From an uncultured Actinomycetes bacterium (GTDB lineage: Bacteria > Actinomycetota > Actinomycetes > Nanopelagicales > Nanopelagicaceae): DNA of 7,573 nucleotides. Made by a program: the position numbers and the translations under genes. Below, in pieces: positions 1-6,218 of this stretch; within the stretch, counting starts at the first letter, position 1; the number at the start of each line of letters is the position of its first letter. The DNA lies in NCBI GenBank assembly GCA_903875815.1, contig CAIQXR010000098.1:1-7573 (forward strand). The letters run 5' to 3'. The notes under the pieces were generated by a model. That model ran no database searches, was not told the DNA's origin, and worked only from the letters and a program-made list of their open reading frames with translations.

Positions 1-6
1 GAACCC

Positions 7-573
7 TTAAAACTGAGTGGTCTTCACGACCCGACCATTTGCCGCATAGGTAGTCCACGTGCCGGATTGTTCGCCATTCTTGAAAAACCCAGTGCGCATG
101 ACAGATCCATCAATGCGATAGAACTTCCATTCGCCATGAATCACGCCACCCTTATATTTTCCTTCGGCTTTAATTCCACCATTTTTGTAATACTCAATAA
201 ATTGACCGTTCTTTTTTGGATACGACTCATTTATTTGTTCTAATCGACTCAATAAAATCTTTTTCAAAAGTGGCTTAGGAAATGGTTTAGCAAGATCAAA
301 TTGAATCGTTCCTTTTGAGACCACATATTTTGCGAGTTCCTTCTCCAAATGTTCAGCGATGGCGCCTGAAGCAGGAAATAAACTATTGTGGTTTTTAAAG
401 CCCATCACATGACAGAGATTGTCTTCGCCGATCTTGAGCGTGGGCATATTCCAAGCGATCGCCCGGGTTGCAATAGGAAAGAGCGCCTCAGCGGCAGCAA
501 TCGTCTCCATTAAAGCTTTTTGCTGTTCTTTAGGGAATTTTGAAAATACGGTAGCGAAGTTCACTGTGGCCAT
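7..573 (-). CDS. DUF1801-like protein with C-terminal MORN-type repeats
   Basis: The 188-residue protein has two parts. Residues about 20-115 resemble the DUF1801 (YdhG-type) fold: 'WNMPTLKIGEDNLCHVMGFK' matches the family's 'xGIPTFK...yfaaFKNHIGFYP' stretch, and 'SKGTIQF...KPFPKPLLKKIL' matches its 'SKGTIQFPLDKPLP..LIKKI' block. From residue 128 there are two 24-residue repeats (128-151 and 152-175) and a 13-residue partial repeat. Each begins Y-x-x-[ND]-G, and the two full repeats contain a G-x-W, as in the MORN_2/YwqK type. No signal peptide or membrane segment is visible, so it is probably cytoplasmic. DUF1801 proteins have no settled biochemical role to my knowledge, and MORN-type repeats often mediate binding. 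The ATG at 573 fits the family N-terminus but has no good SD site, so it may be translated from a very short leader. It is divergent from the transport genes, with no evident functional link. Function unknown; domain assignment fairly sure. Confidence 0.85.
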   Translation of the reverse strand: MATVNFATVFSKFPKEQQKALMETIAAAEALFPIATRAIAWNMPTLKIGEDNLCHVMGFKNHNSLFPASGAIAEHLEKELAKYVVSKGTIQFDLAKPFPKPLLKKILLSRLEQINESYPKKNGQFIEYYKNGGIKAEGKYKGGVIHGEWKFYRIDGSVMRTGFFKNGEQSGTWTTYAANGRVVKTTQF

Positions 574-585
574 ACGATTGAGCGT

Positions 586-599
586 ACCTATTAATAGGT
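586..599. promoter_or_regulatory. 14-bp perfect palindrome, candidate operator
   Basis: ACCTATTAATAGGT is self-complementary across all 14 positions. It lies 13 bp upstream of the minus-strand start and about 150 bp upstream of the binding-protein start, in the divergent intergenic region. A third half-site, ACCTAT, occurs at 640-645. The size and symmetry suit a dimeric repressor. The AT-rich core (TATTAA on either strand) could also overlap a -10 element for the minus-strand gene. The half-site recalls the TAGGT of DtxR/IdeR boxes, but the arm order is the reverse of that consensus, so I do not assign a regulator. Confidence 0.35.
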
Positions 600-685
600 G
601 GCGATGGGAATACCTTCTCGATTTTCCCGGCTATTCAACACCTATCTACATTCGCAACCCCAAATTTTCACCATACCCGCTTAAT

Positions 686-694
686 TTATCCACA
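686..694 (+). other. Consensus DnaA box (TTATCCACA)
   Basis: The nine bases match the classical DnaA-box consensus exactly. The site is single, 54 bp upstream of the binding-protein start codon. In several actinobacteria the cyclophilin-rhomboid pair lies near dnaA/gyrA, so the window may not be far from the origin. No cluster of boxes or AT-rich unwinding region is present, so this is not an origin. It could be a DnaA-titrating or regulatory site, or chance. Confidence 0.3.
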
Positions 695-733
695 ACTGGC
701 GGCCACTCATGGACTCCAGCGACTCTAATTCTC

Positions 734-740
734 AAGGGAG
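734..740 (+). promoter_or_regulatory. Ribosome binding site of the binding-protein gene
   Basis: AAGGGAG ends 7 nt before the ATG at 748. It is the strongest SD site in the window and decides the start: an in-frame ATG at 709 would add 13 polar residues ahead of the signal peptide and has no SD site. Confidence 0.8.
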
Positions 741-747
741 AATCCAT

Positions 748-1800
748 ATGGCACGCAACAAGAAATTTGCTGCACTATTCGCAACTGTCGCACTGCTTGT
801 GACAGGCGCTGGTGTTGCATCTCAAGCACAGGCGGCAGACACATTAAATGTTTACGCTGCACTCGACTACTCAACAGATGTTATTAAGGCATTTACCGCC
901 AAGACTGGCATCCAAGTAAATCTCACGGCGCTTAGCACAGGCCCGCTCCTAGCAAAGATTCAGGCTGAGAAGAACAACCCACAATGGGGCGTTTACTGGG
1001 CTGATGGCGCTGAACCATGCGCAGCTATGGATATCGATAAGCAACTTTTGCACTATTCACCAACTCTGGGCCACCAACTAACTTTGGTTGGTAAGAAGTT
1101 AACCCCAACCTCTCACGCATACAACGTCCCAGGCTTTACTGAAATGGTTGGTGTTGTTTACAACGCAGCGAAGGTTGCAAAGCCAACTTCATTCCAAGAC
1201 CTCTTGACTCCTGCTTACAAGAATCAAGTCGGAATGAATAACCCTTCAATCTCCGGTCCTACCTACCCATTCATCGCTGGCCTTATGGCTCAACTTGGTG
1301 GCGAAGATGCTGGTAAGACATACCTCACTGCGCTTAAGGCGAATGGACTAGTAGTCAACGCGAAGAATGGTCCAACACTTCACGCTCTTGAAGTAGGAAC
1401 AATCAACGTGGCACTTGTTCAATCTTCAGCCGCTATCAATGAAGTCAACACCTTTAAGGCCAAGCCAGTTGCTGGCTTCCAACCTCAGGTTACCTTCCTC
1501 TCAAAGACAACATTGCTTCCATCATGCATCGCCATTGATGCACACGTACCAGCTCAAACAAAGGCAGCAAAGGCCTTTGTTGACTTTGTAATGTCAGATG
1601 CTGGACAAGATGTAATGAAGACCGGCGCACCTGGTGGTGACTCGCTCTTCTTCCCATCAATGCTCAGCCGCACCGCAGTGCCAGCTGTTACTGCCTCTAC
1701 CCCAACCATGGCTAGTGGCATCGTTCAGGTTGTAGATCCATACACCTGGGGTCCACTTCAGGGTGAGATCGATGACTGGTTCACCAAGAACATCGCGTAA
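748..1800 (+). CDS. ABC transporter substrate-binding protein, FbpA/AfuA (COG1840) class
   Basis: This 350-residue secreted protein should capture the substrate for the permease and ATPase encoded downstream. Residues 1-30 form a Sec signal peptide: 'MARNKK', a hydrophobic core, then A-Q-A-A before D31. There is no lipobox cysteine. The mature chain opens with 'LNVYAALDYSTDVIKAF', the COG1840 beta-strand/helix start, followed by 'GPTYPFIAGLMAQLGG' and a C-terminal 'AKAFVDFVMSDAGQDVM' block typical of the class. C91 and C260 are the only mature cysteines and could form a disulfide. Classical ferric-binding members carry adjacent tyrosines in the second lobe; here the corresponding stretch appears to be V-Q-S-S-A-A (224-229). 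Iron is therefore plausible but unproven, and phosphonates or sugar phosphates, used by other COG1840 members, remain possible. Lysine is mostly AAG, unlike the permease, which suggests high expression. Family sure, substrate not. Confidence 0.92.
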   Translation: MARNKKFAALFATVALLVTGAGVASQAQAADTLNVYAALDYSTDVIKAFTAKTGIQVNLTALSTGPLLAKIQAEKNNPQWGVYWADGAEPCAAMDIDKQLLHYSPTLGHQLTLVGKKLTPTSHAYNVPGFTEMVGVVYNAAKVAKPTSFQDLLTPAYKNQVGMNNPSISGPTYPFIAGLMAQLGGEDAGKTYLTALKANGLVVNAKNGPTLHALEVGTINVALVQSSAAINEVNTFKAKPVAGFQPQVTFLSKTTLLPSCIAIDAHVPAQTKAAKAFVDFVMSDAGQDVMKTGAPGGDSLFFPSMLSRTAVPAVTASTPTMASGIVQVVDPYTWGPLQGEIDDWFTKNIA

Positions 1801-1814
1801 CAATTAATAAAACC

Positions 1815-3578
1815 GTGGAAGACAGAACCACAGCTCCCTCGATGATTTCACCGTCGAGGGAGCTGTGGTATTCCCTACGCTCTAAAATTTCACCAGTCAC
1901 CGCTTTTTGGTTTCTGATCATTTGCATTTTGGTTTTACCGATCATCCTCTTCCTCAGTGTTGCTTTCAGCCCCAAACTCCTCGATCAAGGCCCACAGTGG
2001 TTTACTTTTAACTCCTTTAAACCAGTCTTCTCATCCATATTTCTGGTATCCATCATTCACTCACTTATCTTGGGCGTTATTTCGGCCTTCGCAGCCGTTA
2101 CGATTGCCCTGCTCGTGGCGTGGGTAGTCCTGAGGACTAATTCACCAGCTCGCAAAATGTGGAACGGTTGCATATTCGCGCTGTTACTTGCACCCTCTTA
2201 TTTGATCGCTCTGGGTTGGGAACGGATCTTCGAACGCGGTGGCGTTCTAAATATCTTTCACATCGATTTACCGGTGGTACGAAATCTCCTGTATGGACCC
2301 GTAGGAATCGCTGCCATTCTTACTTTCAAAGGAATCCCATTTGCATATCTGGTGATCTCCAATGCCATGCGCGGTTTGGGAGAAGAATTCGAACAGGCAG
2401 TTCGTGTGCATGGCGGAAATAGATTTGAAGCTTTTAAGACCATGGCGACACTGTTACTGCCGGCAATTTGGTCAGGAGTTGCAATCGTCTTCGCTGAGAG
2501 TATTAGCGATTTTGGTGTTGCCTCTCAACTATCTTCCCCCGGTCGCTTCTCTGTGGCCACATTCTCGCTCTACCGAGCGATCGAATCCATTCCCGTCCTC
2601 TTCCCGGTCTGTGCAGCCGTCTCTGTGGTCTTGCTACTGCTGGTTGTGCTCGCACTACTAGCCCAGTCGCGGGCACTTCGTGGCCGATCATTTCGAGTGT
2701 TGAGTGGCCGATCTAAACCAATTACACGAATTCAACTCTCTCGATTTGGCCAACTATCAACAAGCGTCGGAATCATTTTTCTCCTCATCATCACATTAGG
2801 AGTTCCGATATTTGGTGCCATGTCAGCCTCTGTCATTCGCGGCCTAGGTTCATTGCTAAGCAACTACAGCCTGACTTTCGACAATTACACCAGAGTCTTT
2901 AAAAGTCCGCTTCTGAGAGATCCACTCTTCTTTTCAGCCAAGTGCGCACTCATTACGGCTTCTGTGGCAATTATTTTGGCGGCTATCTCGTCTCGCATGT
3001 TGATCTCGACAAAAAATAGTACGAGCAAGAAATTATTAGATTTCTTCTTATTGGCAGCTGTTGGGTTACCAGGAATTGTCTTTGCCGCTGGATACATCTT
3101 TGCTTACAACTTGCCGATCGCTCAAAAATTTGGCTTCCATCTCTATGGAACGGTCGCACTTTTAGTTCTGGCATATATCGCGACTGCGCTTCCCACAACC
3201 ACTAGATCACTTGTGGGAAATATGAATCAATTCCAAGAATCCCTCTCTGAGGCCTGCCGAGTTCATGGAAGTGGAGCGGTTAAAACTTGGCTATCAGTAG
3301 TGATGCCTCTAATCGCCCGCCCCCTCATGATGGCGTGGTTGCTTACCTACTGCGGAACACTTCTGGAATTACCAGTCTCACAACTTCTTTATCCACCCAA
3401 TCACGCCCCACTAGCGGTAGGCATTGACAGGACTTTGGGAAATTTTGATTTTGGTGGCGGAACAGCGATGGAAGTGTTGGCGATTTTCTCTGCCCTGATC
3501 GTTGTTGCGATTGTCCTATCGCTATTCGAAATTTTCGCCCCTAAGGGATGGAAGCAACTAGGAAAGGCGCGCGCATGA
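1815..3578 (+). CDS. ABC transporter permease, fused double domain (FbpB/AfuB class)
   Basis: About 587 residues and roughly twelve hydrophobic segments form two fused binding-protein-dependent transport domains, so one polypeptide supplies both halves of the channel. Each half has its ATPase-contacting EAA loop: E193-Q-A-V-R-V-H-G200 followed by 'TLLLPAI', and E479-A-C-R-V-H-G485 followed by 'VVMPLIA' (numbered from the GTG). The near-identical loops are expected for a protein docking on a homodimeric ATPase. This length and architecture are usual for FbpB/CysTW-type permeases. The start is uncertain: GTG 1815 is 14 nt after the binding-protein stop, ATG 1842 is nine codons later in frame, and neither has an SD site. 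Both lie at or inside a strong hairpin. The stop codon overlaps the ATPase start as ATGA. Family very sure; exact N-terminus not. Confidence 0.92.
   Translation: MEDRTTAPSMISPSRELWYSLRSKISPVTAFWFLIICILVLPIILFLSVAFSPKLLDQGPQWFTFNSFKPVFSSIFLVSIIHSLILGVISAFAAVTIALLVAWVVLRTNSPARKMWNGCIFALLLAPSYLIALGWERIFERGGVLNIFHIDLPVVRNLLYGPVGIAAILTFKGIPFAYLVISNAMRGLGEEFEQAVRVHGGNRFEAFKTMATLLLPAIWSGVAIVFAESISDFGVASQLSSPGRFSVATFSLYRAIESIPVLFPVCAAVSVVLLLLVVLALLAQSRALRGRSFRVLSGRSKPITRIQLSRFGQLSTSVGIIFLLIITLGVPIFGAMSASVIRGLGSLLSNYSLTFDNYTRVFKSPLLRDPLFFSAKCALITASVAIILAAISSRMLISTKNSTSKKLLDFFLLAAVGLPGIVFAAGYIFAYNLPIAQKFGFHLYGTVALLVLAYIATALPTTTRSLVGNMNQFQESLSEACRVHGSGAVKTWLSVVMPLIARPLMMAWLLTYCGTLLELPVSQLLYPPNHAPLAVGIDRTLGNFDFGGGTAMEVLAIFSALIVVAIVLSLFEIFAPKGWKQLGKARA
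1827..1869 (+). promoter_or_regulatory. Perfect 16-bp hairpin at the binding-protein/permease junction
   Basis: 1827-1842 pairs without mismatch with 1854-1869, leaving an 11-nt loop that can close further by one G-U and one G-C pair. The stem is GC-rich (core CAGCTCCCTCGA). It starts 27 nt after the binding-protein stop and overlaps the permease 5' end, including the alternative ATG at 1842. No run of T follows, so a classical intrinsic terminator is unlikely. A transcript-stabilising or partly terminating hairpin that raises binding protein over permease is the usual explanation at such junctions; control of permease translation is an alternative. Confidence 0.75.
3560..3567 (+). promoter_or_regulatory. 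Ribosome binding site of the ATPase gene
   Basis: AGGAAAGG lies inside the permease 3' end, 7 nt before ATG 3575. It favours this start over the ATG at 3548 and supports coupling through the ATGA overlap. Confidence 0.7.
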
Positions 3579-4687
3579 AATCAATAGGTCATGAGATACG
3601 AGTAGAAAACGCAGTCAAAAAATATGGTGAGTTGGCAGCGCTAAATAATTTCTCACTCGATATTAAAGCGGGAAAATTCACTGTTCTACTAGGCCCTTCT
3701 GGATCAGGAAAATCAACTCTTATTAGAAGCATCGCTGGAATCGAAAAACTCGACTCCGGCTCAATCTATTTAGGTGATCGTGAGGTTAATCGCGGTCCCA
3801 TTAATGTGCCGCCCGAGAAGCGCGACTTGGCGATGGTCTTCCAGGATTACGCCCTTTGGCCGCACCTCACCGCATATGAAAATGTTGCTTATGCCTTGAA
3901 GCGCCGGAAAATTGACGGATCGGCAATATCAGGTCGAACGCATGAAATGTTAGAGCGAGTGGGGTTGGGAAGCAAGGGTGACAACTATCCACACCAACTC
4001 TCGGGTGGTGAGCAGCAACGTGTTGCGCTAGCACGAGCAATAGTCGCAGAACCAGCACTTCTCTTATTTGATGAGCCGTTATCCAATTTGGATGCTGACT
4101 TAAGAGAGCGGTTACGAATTGAAATCTCGACACTAACTCGGGAAAGTGGAGCGACCGCGCTGTATATCACCCATGATCAATCCGAAGCATTCGCCTTAGC
4201 CGACAAAATTGGAGTCCTGCGCTCTGGAAAATTGGAGCAGTACGCAACTCCAGAAAAGATTTACCACAACCCGGCAACACCGTTTGTGGCTCGCTTTACT
4301 GGCCTTGGTGGTCAACTTGCGGGAGTAGTAGAGAAGTACAGCAATGGCGTTGCTGACGTTATGGTGGGAGAGCATCACCTGAAGGCGCGTAGTGAACGCT
4401 CACTAAAAAAGAACGAGCTCGTGGACATCATGTTGCGGCCAACGGCAACCACGCTTTCACATGCGCACGGGAAAATCACGCGCCGAATCGGCACACTTCC
4501 CGGCACAGTTATTGATACTGCCTATCGTGGCCGAGGCTACGAGCACTTAGTGAGAACTCCATATGGAGAGATTGCCTCAATATTCGATATCGACCATTTA
4601 CCACGCGGTACCAATGTAATTCTCACAATCGATTCGGGGGCGGCAATGGCATTCTTCCAAGAAATCCCTAACGAGAAAGTAGAGTAA
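3575..4687 (+). CDS. ABC transporter ATP-binding protein (FbpC/PotA class)
   Basis: The 370-residue cytoplasmic ATPase drives import through the preceding permease. All core motifs are intact: Walker A 'GPSGSGKST' (40-48), Q-loop Q90 in 'VFQDYALWPHLT', signature 'LSGGEQQR' (142-149), Walker B 'ALLLFDEP' with D166 and E167, and H-loop H200 in 'ITHDQSEA'. After about residue 240 comes a TOBE-type C-terminal region of two beta-rich stretches, as in FbpC, PotA and MalK subunits. I chose ATG 3575 over the in-frame ATG at 3548. It overlaps the permease stop as ATGA, and AGGAAAGG (3560-3567) lies 7 nt upstream, so translation is coupled. Sequence and length fit the ferric/polyamine-type importer group; the subunit alone does not tell the substrate. 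No sign of decay. Confidence 0.95.
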   Translation: MKSIGHEIRVENAVKKYGELAALNNFSLDIKAGKFTVLLGPSGSGKSTLIRSIAGIEKLDSGSIYLGDREVNRGPINVPPEKRDLAMVFQDYALWPHLTAYENVAYALKRRKIDGSAISGRTHEMLERVGLGSKGDNYPHQLSGGEQQRVALARAIVAEPALLLFDEPLSNLDADLRERLRIEISTLTRESGATALYITHDQSEAFALADKIGVLRSGKLEQYATPEKIYHNPATPFVARFTGLGGQLAGVVEKYSNGVADVMVGEHHLKARSERSLKKNELVDIMLRPTATTLSHAHGKITRRIGTLPGTVIDTAYRGRGYEHLVRTPYGEIASIFDIDHLPRGTNVILTIDSGAAMAFFQEIPNEKVE

Positions 4688-4691
4688 AGAA

Positions 4692-5696
4692 ATGACCGGA
4701 AGCGCCTTAGCCTTATTTATCTCAGTCTTTTTAGCTTGTGCTGTTGAGGCGGTGGAGGCAACCACCATCGTCCTCGCCGCGGGTACAGCGCGGGATTGGA
4801 AATCAGCTTTACTCGGAACAGCGACCGCAACAGCGCTGTTGGGTGTGATCATTGCAGCACTGGGGCCGTCGGTGACAAAGATTCCTCACAACCCACTTCG
4901 CTTAGTTGTTGGTGGACTGCTATTAGTTTTCGGCTTGCAATGGGTTCGTAAGGCTGTCCTGCGAAGTTCAGGTTATAAAGCGCTTCACGATGAAGATGCC
5001 ATATTCGCGGAGGAGTTAGCGGCAGCAAAGAAAGCTGTTGCTGGTAAGAAATTTGGTGTTGCTGATTGGTATGCCTTCACACTCTCCTTTAAAGGCGTAC
5101 TCCTAGAAGGACTTGAAGTTGTCTTCATTGTTCTTACTTTTGGAGCATTGAAAAAGAATATTGGAGTGGCAACTCTAGGTGCGGTCATTGCTGTCATTCT
5201 TGTTGTGGCTGCTGGCGTCGCACTTCGCAAGCCACTCTCTCGAGTTCCTGAAAACACTATGAAATATATCGTCGGAATAATGCTGACCTCCTTTGGCATC
5301 TTTTGGGCATCGGAAGGTGCGGGGGCTGTCTGGCCAAAGAGTGATGCGGCGTTACTAGTGATTATTCCTACTGTATTTCTCTACACCTTGCTCCTCATTC
5401 GTATCCTCTCGCGCAGAAAAGTCTCATCTCTCAAAGCGGAAAGTGACACGAAATTTATGGATGATCTTGATGAAGAGAACATCATTGAGGATCGAGGCGT
5501 TATCAAACTCATCAAAGATTTCGGATTCTTTTGGTATGACTTCCTTATTGGTGATGATCTGATCGGAACTGCGATTGTTCTGGCAAGCATGGAAGCTGCC
5601 AATATCGCTAGCCACCATCAGATCAACGCCTGGTGGGCATTGCCTGTGGGGGTTGCGCTACTCTTGCCTCTGAATTTATTCCGCGTAGCTAAATAA
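4692..5696 (+). CDS. Polytopic membrane protein with duplicated E-x-x-E motif, FTR1/EfeU-like (COG4280-type)
   Basis: The 334-residue membrane protein starts 4 nt after the ATPase stop, so it is very likely co-translated. Residues about 5-240 hold seven hydrophobic segments in a 3+3+1 order. Its first two triplets repeat each other: E19-A-V-E22 in TM1 matches E139-G-L-E142 in TM4 (offset 120), and P65-x-N67-x-x-R70...G74...F80-G81...W84 matches P186-x-N188-x-x-K191...G195...F201-G202...W205 (offset 121). FTR1/EfeU iron permeases also carry a glutamate motif (REGLE) in TM1 and TM4. Here 'LEGLE' is nearly that, with the arginine replaced, and TM6 ends in 'ASEGAGAVW', recalling the E-A-G end of the EfeU half. 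After an acidic loop (256-267) a further module, 'FWYDFLIGDD' (280-289) plus two hydrophobic segments, closes the protein. I think databases call this family COG4280, of unknown function. Metal transport is inference; efflux or another cation is possible. Confidence 0.8.
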   Translation: MTGSALALFISVFLACAVEAVEATTIVLAAGTARDWKSALLGTATATALLGVIIAALGPSVTKIPHNPLRLVVGGLLLVFGLQWVRKAVLRSSGYKALHDEDAIFAEELAAAKKAVAGKKFGVADWYAFTLSFKGVLLEGLEVVFIVLTFGALKKNIGVATLGAVIAVILVVAAGVALRKPLSRVPENTMKYIVGIMLTSFGIFWASEGAGAVWPKSDAALLVIIPTVFLYTLLLIRILSRRKVSSLKAESDTKFMDDLDEENIIEDRGVIKLIKDFGFFWYDFLIGDDLIGTAIVLASMEAANIASHHQINAWWALPVGVALLLPLNLFRVAK

Positions 5697-5700
5697 AGGA
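5695..5700 (+). promoter_or_regulatory. Ribosome binding site of the cyclophilin gene
   Basis: AAAGGA overlaps the upstream stop codon and stands 5 nt before ATG 5706, supporting translation directly after the membrane-protein gene. Confidence 0.6.
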
Positions 5701-5705
5701 ATCCC

Positions 5706-6218
5706 ATGACAACAGCAGTAATGCATACCAGCGCTGGCGATATCACCATCGAGCTTTTCCCTAATCACGCTCCTAAGACAGTCGAGAACTTTGTTGGTCT
5801 CGCAACTGGCACAAAGGAGTGGAAGGACTATGTCACTCACGAGAAGACAACTAAGCCTTTATATGACGGAACAATTTTCCACCGTGTCATTGCTGACTTC
5901 ATGATCCAAGGCGGAGATCCAGAAGGCACCGGCATGGGTGGCCCAGGTTATGTCTTTGCCGATGAATTCCATGGCGAACTTCAATTCGATCGCCCATTCC
6001 TCTTTGCGATGGCGAATGCTGGTCCAGGGACAAATGGTTCACAGTTCTTCATCACTGTCGTTCCAACCCCACACCTCAACCGCAAGCACACCATCTTCGG
6101 TGAGGTAAAGGATGAGGCATCACAGAAAGTTGTTATGGCGATCTCTGAGACCCAGACCGGTCCACAGAACCGCCCTACTCAGGCAATCAAGATCAACTCG
6201 ATCACCATTACTGAATAA
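5706..6218 (+). CDS. ppiA: Cyclophilin-type peptidyl-prolyl cis-trans isomerase
   Basis: The 170-residue protein has no signal peptide or membrane segment, so it should catalyse proline isomerisation in the cytoplasm. The active site is complete: R60 in '[15 protein letters not shown]', with F65, M66 and Q68, then '[16 protein letters not shown]' with F115, and L124 and H128 in '[11 protein letters not shown]'. The position of human CypA Trp121 is His123, a common bacterial variant that lowers cyclosporin binding. The segment at 36-56 ('[19 protein letters not shown]') is the insertion I know from actinobacterial cyclophilins. It follows the membrane protein by 9 nt and precedes the rhomboid gene by 18 nt. 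A cyclophilin-rhomboid pair is common near the actinobacterial origin, so the pair probably has nothing to do with transport and simply sits behind it. Family certain. Confidence 0.96.
   Translation: MTTAVMHTSAGDITIELFPNHAPKTVENFVGLATGTKEWKDYVTHEKTTKPLYDGTIFHRVIADFMIQGGDPEGTGMGGPGYVFADEFHGELQFDRPFLFAMANAGPGTNGSQFFITVVPTPHLNRKHTIFGEVKDEASQKVVMAISETQTGPQNRPTQAIKINSITITE

Noticed and set aside
586..599. DtxR/IdeR iron box
   Set aside because: The consensus has TAGGT before ACCTA; here the arms are in the opposite order and the site is shorter, so I report only an unassigned palindrome.
643..731. Sigma-70-like promoter for the transport operon (TACATT at 647, TCTAAT at 724)
   Set aside because: Neither -10-like hexamer has a convincing -35 at proper spacing, and TCTAAT lacks the most conserved A.
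709..747. Upstream in-frame ATG for the binding protein
   Set aside because: It adds 13 polar residues before a good signal peptide and has no SD site, whereas ATG 748 has AAGGGAG at 7 nt.
574..747. Riboswitch or small RNA in the intergenic region
   Set aside because: I see no conserved riboswitch core and no strong nested helices apart from the short palindrome.
419..802. Plus-strand open frame across the first gene and intergenic region
   Set aside because: It runs antisense to the DUF1801-like gene and then into the binding-protein gene in another frame; composition and lack of recognisable motifs mark it as a shadow.
1827..1869. Hairpin as an intrinsic terminator ending the binding-protein transcript
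   Set aside because: The bases after the stem (ATTCCCTACG) contain no T-tract, and the permease gene must still be transcribed. Partial termination cannot be excluded.
3548..3574. Upstream ATG for the ATPase
   Set aside because: ATG 3575 has a strong SD site and the classic ATGA overlap; the nine extra residues are absent from the usual family start.
4985..5299. Minus-strand open frame of 104 codons inside the membrane-protein gene
   Set aside because: It is antisense to a clearly coding frame with family motifs, has no SD site and has low-complexity Thr/Ala/Ser content.
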